From an uncultured Halieaceae bacterium (GTDB lineage: Bacteria > Pseudomonadota > Gammaproteobacteria > Pseudomonadales > Halieaceae), in NCBI GenBank assembly GCA_938074135.1, contig CALJFL010000042.1, positions 1 through 51,205 of the forward strand: a stretch of 51,205 nucleotides of DNA, written 5' to 3'. The notes beneath the pieces were generated by a model, which had not been told where the DNA came from, made no database searches, and saw nothing but the letters and a program-made list of their open reading frames with translations. A program made the translations under genes and the position numbers. How positions within the stretch are numbered: position 1 is the first letter of the stretch; each line of letters begins with the position of its first letter. Shown one piece after another: positions 45,334 to 51,205 of the stretch.

Positions 45334-47935
45334 CCTGGTCGCCTTCCGGCCCCAGTGGCTTGAACAAAATAATCAGTTGCGGCAACAGCAGCAGGGCACC
45401 AATCACTGCCGCTATCATGGCTAATACGGTGAGCAGGCCAAAGTAGATGCTGGGATTGAAGTTGGACAGTGTCAACATGGAGAAACCGATCACCACCGTC
45501 ACCGTTGTGTAATACATGGCCCGACCGATACTGTCATGACAGCGATACATCGTAGCGCGGTAATCGCGATCGACCGGGAACTCCCGCAGGAACCGATGCA
45601 CATAGTGGATACAATCGTCGACACCGATTCCCACCACAATAGCTGCGATGGTGATCGTCATAATATCCAGCGGTATACCCGCCACGCCCATCACGCCCAA
45701 GACCAGGCCTGCGGCCAGCATATTGGGGGCCAGGGCGATAAGAGCGAGGGAGAGAGAGCCGAACAGCAGCCAGAACATAACCGTAATGGCGACGAACACC
45801 GCTCCCAGCGTCAATATCTGTGACCGGAACAAACTCTGCAATACATTGTTGTACAGCACCAGCATGCCTGTGAACTGAACACGCTCGGGCGCCAGCCCGA
45901 CATCGTCGATCAACTCCTGGCGCAACTGTTGCAGGAACACATTGCGCCGCAATTCCTTGCTGGTTTCCATTACCCGCACCGTTACCCGGGCCTGCTCCAG
46001 GTCTTCAGAAAAATAGGGGTCTACCATCAGTCCCTTGATATCAGCAGGCAAGCTCTTTTGCACCAGCGCCAGCTCGACAGAGCCGATATCCTCGCCAAGG
46101 AGATTTTTAACCACTGCAAAGGTGGTCGACAGCGACAACACCTTGCCGGTCTCGGCCCGCGAATCCACATGGCGATGAACCGCGTCGAGCTCGCGCATAC
46201 CCTGCAGGCTGAACCAGTAGCTAGGGACAAAGGTCTCGCCGCCCGGGGAAGCGAACTCGTCGACATCACTACCGAATTCATCCGCCCATTCATCATCAAC
46301 GGCAGGCTCCGCGGCAAAGAAATCATCGTCGTCAGCAAAAGGATCGCTGTCGTCAACTGGCGCTGCAGCTTCGCCGCCACTTAGCGGTAACTCCAGGCCA
46401 GGCAGAGGGGCGTCCCGGTCAGGTGCAGAGATCACGATATCCAGCGGGATGGTGCCACCGAGCTTGGAATCCAACAGTTCCATGCCCTGGTAGATTTCGG
46501 TGGTTTCATGAAAATAATCGATGAAACGGTTCTCGACCTCAAGCCGGGATATACCCCATACAATGGTTATCGACAACGCCACGCTGGTCAAAATAATCAG
46601 GCCGCCAAAGCGGTCGGTGGCACGGGCAAAATGCACCGTCATTGCCTGGTGGACCTTGTTGTATTTGAACGGCCTGCCCTTGGGCCAGACCAGCATCAAG
46701 CAAGGCACCAGGATAAAAGACAAAAACAGCGCTACCGCAATACCAACAGTCATCATCCAGCCAAAGTCGATCACCGGCTGGATGCCCGATATAACCAGGG
46801 AAACGAAAGCAACGATTGTAGTGATTCCGGTATAAACACACGGTACCGCCATCAGGCGCACTGTGTCGCGAACACGCAGGTAAAGGTCGCCATCGGGGTC
46901 AGCCGCGTGCAGTTCGCGGTAGCGCACGATCAGGTGGATTGTTATGGCCAGGGTGATAATCAACAACACAGCGACAAAATTGGATGAAATTACCGTCATC
47001 CGCCAGTCCAGCGCAGCCAGCAACCCGAGCATGACCACACCGGTAGCGCTGCAGGTTACCAGTGGGATCACCACCCAGCGCACCCGCTGAAAAATCAGCG
47101 CCAGCACCACTAGCATAACGCCTAAAATAGCGCTGCCGAATAGCTCCAGGTCTGCCTGCACGAAGTCGACCATATCAGCGGCAATCATCGGCACTCCGCC
47201 AACAAAGAGATCGGCGTGATCGCCATAGCCGGCGGCTATCCCCCGAACCCGACTGACCAGTTCTCCCTGGCGGTCCAGCGCGACCGCAGTATGGGCCTTG
47301 AAATCGAGCTCGACCTGCCCAAGTTCGGCACGACCGGCGCCAGTTAGCTCACCGTCGCGCCGCTGAGCGCGCAGCTCCTCGCGTCGGTCCAGTAGCTCAA
47401 AATAACGCTGATCACGCTGTAGATTAATCTGCACAGCCGTCAGGGTGCCATCGCGGCTGGCCAGCAGGTCGGCGTAGATCGGGCTGGTGGTGAATTCCTT
47501 CAGCGCCATTTCTCGATCAAGACCTTGTGTCCGCAGGGACGGCAGTGGTGTATCGGAGGTGATATCGCCCAGAGATACCGGCGGACTCTCCAGCAAAGGT
47601 ACATCCCATACTGTGGTCACGGATGACACACCGGGCAGCTCGCGCAACTCGTCAGCCAGCCGTTGCAAGGGCTGCAAAGAGTCATCGGCAAGCAAAGGAG
47701 AATGGGGCTGCCAGGTAATCAGCAGGAAGTCCTCGGAGCTGTACTCGCCACTGACCTCGCGAAAAAAGTCCAGTGCCGGATCGCCCTGCAGCAGCAGGGA
47801 ATCAGCGGAGGCATCCAGTTTGATCTTGCCCAATTGGCTCGCAGCGGCAATGACCAACAATGCCACCAGGGCGAGAGAGAGAAAGGGCCGTCGCAGCACC
47901 AGGCTTTCATAGGCCGCCAGCAGTGATTTGGACAT
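45320..47935 (-). CDS. RND/MMPL-family membrane transporter
   Basis: 871 residues, an RND-type exporter with two repeats of one helix plus a large periplasmic loop plus five helices. Family features include MVDFVQADLELFGSA, ITLAITIHLIVRYRE and the second-half GVDDCIHYVHRFLREFPVDRD. The second periplasmic loop holds a very acidic segment at about 520-563 (DDSDPFADDDDFF and DDEWADEFGSDVDEF). Likely exports a lipid or hydrophobic compound; substrate unknown. It overlaps the mpl stop as TGATG and the ykgJ start by 14 bases, in a four-gene operon. Confidence 0.9.
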   Translation of the reverse strand: MSKSLLAAYESLVLRRPFLSLALVALLVIAAASQLGKIKLDASADSLLLQGDPALDFFREVSGEYSSEDFLLITWQPHSPLLADDSLQPLQRLADELRELPGVSSVTTVWDVPLLESPPVSLGDITSDTPLPSLRTQGLDREMALKEFTTSPIYADLLASRDGTLTAVQINLQRDQRYFELLDRREELRAQRRDGELTGAGRAELGQVELDFKAHTAVALDRQGELVSRVRGIAAGYGDHADLFVGGVPMIAADMVDFVQADLELFGSAILGVMLVVLALIFQRVRWVVIPLVTCSATGVVMLGLLAALDWRMTVISSNFVAVLLIITLAITIHLIVRYRELHAADPDGDLYLRVRDTVRLMAVPCVYTGITTIVAFVSLVISGIQPVIDFGWMMTVGIAVALFLSFILVPCLMLVWPKGRPFKYNKVHQAMTVHFARATDRFGGLIILTSVALSITIVWGISRLEVENRFIDYFHETTEIYQGMELLDSKLGGTIPLDIVISAPDRDAPLPGLELPLSGGEAAAPVDDSDPFADDDDFFAAEPAVDDEWADEFGSDVDEFASPGGETFVPSYWFSLQGMRELDAVHRHVDSRAETGKVLSLSTTFAVVKNLLGEDIGSVELALVQKSLPADIKGLMVDPYFSEDLEQARVTVRVMETSKELRRNVFLQQLRQELIDDVGLAPERVQFTGMLVLYNNVLQSLFRSQILTLGAVFVAITVMFWLLFGSLSLALIALAPNMLAAGLVLGVMGVAGIPLDIMTITIAAIVVGIGVDDCIHYVHRFLREFPVDRDYRATMYRCHDSIGRAMYYTTVTVVIGFSMLTLSNFNPSIYFGLLTVLAMIAAVIGALLLLPQLIILFKPLGPEGDQDGVS

Positions 47936-49314
47936 CAGCTTATCGTCGCTTCCAGTTGCGCCAGCAGCTTTTGGTGGACCCCACCAAAACTGCCGTTACT
48001 CATTATAATTATGCGGTCACCGGGTCTAGCATCGGCAGCCACCTGTCGGGCCAATTCATCAATATCTGTCACCAGGCTCGCCGGCACCGGGCTGGTATCA
48101 ACCACTGACTCCAGCGACCAGTCCATACCCTCGGGCTGAAACCAGATCACCTGGTCAGCGTCGCTCGTGGCCGCGGCCAGTTGCGCCCTATGCTCACCCA
48201 TACGCATGGTATTGGAACGCGGTTCTACCAGGGCGATCAGTCTGCCCTCACCCTGCCCGGCCCGCAGACCCTGTAACGTGGTCGCGATCGCGGTGGGGTG
48301 GTGCGCAAAATCATCATACACGGCCACACCATTGACCGTACCGAGCAACTCAAGGCGTCGCTTGACGCCCTTGAAGCAGGCCAGCGCCTCCGCCGCGGCG
48401 GGCAGGGTCACACCCACATGATGTGTTGCAGCCATGGCCGCCAGTGCATTTTCGACATTGTGGCGACCACAATGGTTCCATGCCACCGATACGGGCGCCT
48501 GCCCGGGCACCTGCACCCGGAAGGCGCTGCCATCCGGCGTCAGTAACTCGGCATTCCAGCCCCGCGCACTGGCGCAGTCCACCGCCGTCTCAGTGACCGG
48601 CGTCCAACAGCCCTGGGCAATCAACTCGTCAATCGCTGCAACGCCTTCGGGGTGAATAATCGAGCCCTCCCCCGGCACACAGCGCACCAGATGATGAAAC
48701 TGGCGCTGGATTGCAGCCAGGTCCGGGAAAATATCGGCGTGGTCGAACTCCAGGTTATTAATCACCAGGGTCCGGGGTCGGTAATGGACAAACTTGGAGC
48801 GCTTGTCGAAAAAAGCAGTGTCGTACTCGTCGGCTTCTACCACGAAAAAATCGCTGTCCCCCGCCCTTGCCGACATCCCGAAATCCGCTGGCACACCACC
48901 GATCAGAAAGCCCGGGGCAAACCCGGCATGCTCGAGAATCCAGGCCACCATGCTGCTGGTCGTCGTCTTGCCATGGGTGCCAGAAAGAGCGATCACCCAC
49001 TTGTCGTGCAGCAACTGTTCGGCCAGCCACTGGGGTCCCGAGGTATAGGCCAATCCGGCATTGAGCATGTATTCAATCGCGGGATTGCCTCGCGACAGGG
49101 CATTGCCCACCACGACCTGGTCCGGTGCCGGTTGCAAGTGCTCCGCGGCATAGCCCTCCAACAACTCAATACCCGCCTCCTGTAACTGGGTACTCATCGG
49201 CGGATAGACATTGGCATCGGAGCCGGTGACCCGATAACCGCGCTCACGGGCCAGCAGCGCGATACCACCCATGAAGGTGCCGCAAATACCGAGGATATGA
49301 ATATGACCTTTCAA
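47935..49314 (-). CDS. mpl: UDP-N-acetylmuramate:L-Ala-gamma-D-Glu-meso-Dap ligase Mpl
   Basis: 459 residues, a Mur-ligase used in murein-tripeptide recycling. The N-terminus HIHILGICGTFMGGIALLARERG, ATP P-loop LSGTHGKTTTSSM, FLIGGVPADFGMSARAG, VEADEYDTAFFDKRSKFVHYRPRT and DDFAHHPTAI are diagnostic. TTG 49314 is chosen as start because AAGGAG lies 6 bases upstream and the family begins with this residue; an ATG at 49341 lies before that site. First gene of the operon with the MMPL transporter. Confidence 0.94.
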   Translation of the reverse strand: MKGHIHILGICGTFMGGIALLARERGYRVTGSDANVYPPMSTQLQEAGIELLEGYAAEHLQPAPDQVVVGNALSRGNPAIEYMLNAGLAYTSGPQWLAEQLLHDKWVIALSGTHGKTTTSSMVAWILEHAGFAPGFLIGGVPADFGMSARAGDSDFFVVEADEYDTAFFDKRSKFVHYRPRTLVINNLEFDHADIFPDLAAIQRQFHHLVRCVPGEGSIIHPEGVAAIDELIAQGCWTPVTETAVDCASARGWNAELLTPDGSAFRVQVPGQAPVSVAWNHCGRHNVENALAAMAATHHVGVTLPAAAEALACFKGVKRRLELLGTVNGVAVYDDFAHHPTAIATTLQGLRAGQGEGRLIALVEPRSNTMRMGEHRAQLAAATSDADQVIWFQPEGMDWSLESVVDTSPVPASLVTDIDELARQVAADARPGDRIIIMSNGSFGGVHQKLLAQLEATIS

Positions 49315-49397
49315 CAACCACTCCTTAATAACGCGGCACATATTAGCACGCGGTCTCAAGACCCCCCAGCAACAGCCACAATTCACCGAGGCAGCCG

Positions 49398-49426
49398 TGC
49401 ACAAGGCCCCGCGATTAACGTAGAAT
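49398..49426 (+). promoter_or_regulatory. Sigma70-like promoter of pfp
   Basis: TGCACA (49398-49403, 4 of 6), a 17-base spacer and TAGAAT (49421-49426, 5 of 6). Start of transcription near 49433 and a leader of about 58 bases to the ATG at 49491. Confidence 0.5.
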
Positions 49427-49490
49427 GCGTTTTTCCCTTGTTTAGTTACCGGGCCAGTAATGGTCCCTCAGCACGGAATCTGCCTACCCG

Positions 49491-50753
49491 ATGGCCAGGA
49501 AAAACGCCTTTTATGCTCAATCCGGTGGCGTCACCGCCGTCATCAACGCCTCCGCCTGTGGCGTTATCGAAACTGCCCGCAAGCACCGTGACAAGATCGG
49601 CAAGGTCTACGCCGGGCGCAACGGTATTATCGGGGCCCTGCGCGAGGATTTAATCGACACCGGCAAGGACAGCGCTAACGCTATCCGCGGACTACTGACC
49701 ACGCCATCTGGCGCTTTTGGCTCCTGCCGCTACAAGCTCAAAAGTCTCGAAGAAAATCGCGCCGAGTACGAGCGTCTGATCGAGGTCTTCAAGGCTCACA
49801 ATATCGGCTACTTTTTTTACAATGGCGGCGGCGACTCAGCCGATACCTGCCTCAAGGTATCGCAATTAAGCAAAACCCTTGGCTACCCCTTGCAAGCCAT
49901 CCATGTACCCAAGACCATCGATAACGATTTACCGCTCACCGACAATTGCCCGGGTTTTGGCTCAGTGGCCAAATACACCGCCATTTCTACCCGGGAAGCG
50001 GCGCTCGACGTTGCCTCGATGTGCGAAACCTCTACCAAGGTTTTCATTTTGGAAGTGATGGGCCGGCACGCGGGCTGGATTGCCGCTGCCGGCGGGCTGG
50101 CTGCTGAGCGCGAGGGCGATGCGCCGCATATTATCCTGTTCCCTGAAATCGCCTTCGACCAGCAAAAATTCCTGGCCCGGGTCAAGCGCGCCGTCAAGCA
50201 ACACGGCTTTTGCGTCATCGTTGCTTCCGAGGGCACCCAGTACAAGGACGGCACGTTCCTCACCGACTCCGGTGTAACCGACGCTTTCGGCCACGCCCAG
50301 CTCGGCGGCCTGGCGCCGACCCTGGCCAACATGATCAAGGCAGAGCTGGGCTACAAGTACCACTGGGCAGTCGCCGATTACCTGCAGCGCTCGGCGCGGC
50401 ACATTGCCTCGCAGACCGATGTCGACCAGGCCTATGCGGTGGGCGCTGCCGCGGTGGAGTACGCACTTGCCGGGAAAAATGCCGTCATGCCGGGCATCCG
50501 GCGGGGCAAGGGAAAACGCTACCGCTGGTTCCTCGAAGAGGTCGACCTCAACAAGGTCGCTAACCGCGAAAAAATGATGCCTCGCAGCTACATCACCCGT
50601 GACGGATTCGGTATCACTGACGCCGCTCGCGAGTACCTGCTGCCACTGATCGCCGGTGAGGCCTATCCCAGTTACACCGCAGGCATGCCCAACTACGTGC
50701 GCCTGAAAAATTCCTCGGTACCACGAAAACTGAAACGGCGATTCAAGGTCTAG
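49491..50753 (+). CDS. pfp: PPi-dependent 6-phosphofructokinase
   Basis: 420 residues. Phosphorylates fructose-6-phosphate reversibly with PPi. The PKTIDNDLPLTD motif carries the lysine typical of PPi enzymes (ATP-PFK has PGTIDND), and the nucleotide-site is YNGGGDSADT. MGRHAGWIAAAGGLA and VIVASEGTQYKDG follow in family order. The polybasic end RKLKRRFKV is notable. ATG 49491 has no good ribosome site. Divergent from mpl and followed by a terminator and pyrophosphatase gene. Confidence 0.93.
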   Translation: MARKNAFYAQSGGVTAVINASACGVIETARKHRDKIGKVYAGRNGIIGALREDLIDTGKDSANAIRGLLTTPSGAFGSCRYKLKSLEENRAEYERLIEVFKAHNIGYFFYNGGGDSADTCLKVSQLSKTLGYPLQAIHVPKTIDNDLPLTDNCPGFGSVAKYTAISTREAALDVASMCETSTKVFILEVMGRHAGWIAAAGGLAAEREGDAPHIILFPEIAFDQQKFLARVKRAVKQHGFCVIVASEGTQYKDGTFLTDSGVTDAFGHAQLGGLAPTLANMIKAELGYKYHWAVADYLQRSARHIASQTDVDQAYAVGAAAVEYALAGKNAVMPGIRRGKGKRYRWFLEEVDLNKVANREKMMPRSYITRDGFGITDAAREYLLPLIAGEAYPSYTAGMPNYVRLKNSSVPRKLKRRFKV

Positions 50754-50786
50754 CGAAGCGCCCGCAAGATCATCCAATCTGATGAG

Positions 50787-50814
50787 CGCACTCTGGCAAT
50801 TTTGCCAGAGTGCG
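50787..50814 (+). terminator. Terminator hairpin after pfp
   Basis: A perfect 13-base stem (CGCACTCTGGCAA / TTGCCAGAGTGCG) with a nominal 2-base loop, in practice AATT. It lies 34 bases past the pfp stop. ATTTT follows 6 bases after it, a short T-tract. Between pfp and the pyrophosphatase gene it would make them separate transcripts. Confidence 0.7.
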
Positions 50815-50881
50815 GCGAGATTTTAGCGCCCGTCCCCTGTACAATCCGCAGCCCCATAGTGACAGCAATTCGAGGTATCCC

Positions 50882-51205
50882 ATGTACAAGAACACTGACT
50901 ATAACCGCTGGCGGAGACACCCCTGGCACGGCCTGCACGCGCGCGCTGACGAGGCCGCCCAGGACGTCGTTCAGGTCTACATCGAAATGACACCGTCAGA
51001 TGTGGTCAAGTATGAGCTGGACAAGAACTCGGGCTTCCTGATGGTCGATCGACCCCAGCGCACCACCTCGAGCCCGCCGGCGCTTTACGGATTTATTCCG
51101 CGCACCTACTGTGCCGAGGAAGTCGCCAAGCGTTGCCCCGACGTGGAGGTAGCCGATGGCGACCCGCTGGACATCTGTGTGTACTCGGAGCGCCACATCA
51201 CCCGC
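50882..51205 (+). CDS. ppa: Family I inorganic pyrophosphatase, 3' end cut by window
   Basis: The first 108 codons are present, the rest lies outside. [18 protein letters not shown] and [10 protein letters not shown] are family I features, and DGDPLDICV is the signature with catalytic aspartates. Hydrolyses PPi to phosphate in the cytoplasm. ATG 50882 has CGAGGT 5 bases upstream. TACAAT at 50840-50845 may be a -10 box, with no convincing -35. It sits next to the PPi-phosphofructokinase gene, so both neighbouring genes turn over PPi. Confidence 0.92.
   Translation, partial: MYKNTDYNRWRRHPWHGLHARADEAAQDVVQVYIEMTPSDVVKYELDKNSGFLMVDRPQRTTSSPPALYGFIPRTYCAEEVAKRCPDVEVADGDPLDICVYSERHITR

Overview
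The window looks like chromosomal DNA of a free-living, probably marine, gammaproteobacterium. The basis is the gene order miaB-ybeZ-ybeY-ybeX-lnt followed by leuS-lptE-holA, an RNase T with the DEDDh exonuclease residues, a PyrC of 348 residues, Mpl, RlmA, CmoB and a LexA site of the CTGTAT...ATACAG type. A DUF3604 protein, a PPi-type phosphofructokinase, an ImuA/ImuB/DnaE2 set and many small exported proteins fit the Halieaceae/Cellvibrionales part of the class. That placement is inference from family content and was not searched. I see no rRNA, tRNA, CRISPR array, transposase, integrase or phage gene. Many genes start with GTG or TTG.

Layout. 1-3.3 kb: 3' part of cmoB, an unusual inverted-repeat element, and lon on the minus strand behind a consensus-like sigma32 promoter. 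3.5-5.1 kb: a class Ic aminotransferase convergent with a DUF1820 gene. 5.3-15.2 kb: the RNA/envelope housekeeping cluster miaB-ybeZ-ybeY-ybeX-lnt and leuS-lptE-holA, interrupted by a reversed hemerythrin gene. 15.2-28.2 kb: an accessory-looking stretch that holds the SOS mutagenesis genes imuA, imuB and dnaE2. They are not one operon but three separate transcription units, each with its own strong LexA site, with mostly minus-strand genes between them (a haem-binding lipoprotein, DUF2788, a DUF885 lipoprotein, lipocalin, GFA, a thioesterase-like protein, a 52-residue Pmp3-family membrane protein, a VOC gene fragment, an intact VOC gene and a small periplasmic protein). 28.2-31.5 kb: alanine dehydrogenase, a Prx5-type peroxiredoxin with an OxyR-like site upstream, rlmA and an exported cupin. 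31.5-37.9 kb: a Yej-type peptide ABC importer operon (CPXCG protein, yejA-B-E-F). 38.1-41.4 kb: an exported DUF3604 protein, an L-isoaspartate methyltransferase and a LOG-family protein. 41.4-44.5 kb: argG, pyrC, rnt. 44.5-49.3 kb: a minus-strand operon mpl - MMPL transporter - ykgJ-type - Lon-N-domain protein. 49.4-51.2 kb: PPi-dependent phosphofructokinase followed by the start of a family I inorganic pyrophosphatase.

How genes work together. DnaE2 is the error-prone polymerase of the SOS mutasome. ImuB is its catalytically inactive Y-family partner and ImuA the RecA-like accessory factor. The three LexA sites would co-regulate them in trans even though they are physically dispersed. The dnaE2 site lies only 3 bp before the start codon, which implies a leaderless or nearly leaderless mRNA. 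Other regulatory signals are a sigma32 promoter for lon, an OxyR-like site for the peroxiredoxin, hairpin terminators after the peroxiredoxin and phosphofructokinase genes, and several sigma70-like promoters.

The most notable observations are the dispersed imu/dnaE2 regulon, the dnaE2 start architecture, the inverted-repeat element at 770-877, and a Pcm protein whose export signal is only encoded if translation starts at a CTG coupled to the upstream stop codon. I did not find a wholly unknown multi-gene system that I could defend beyond these.
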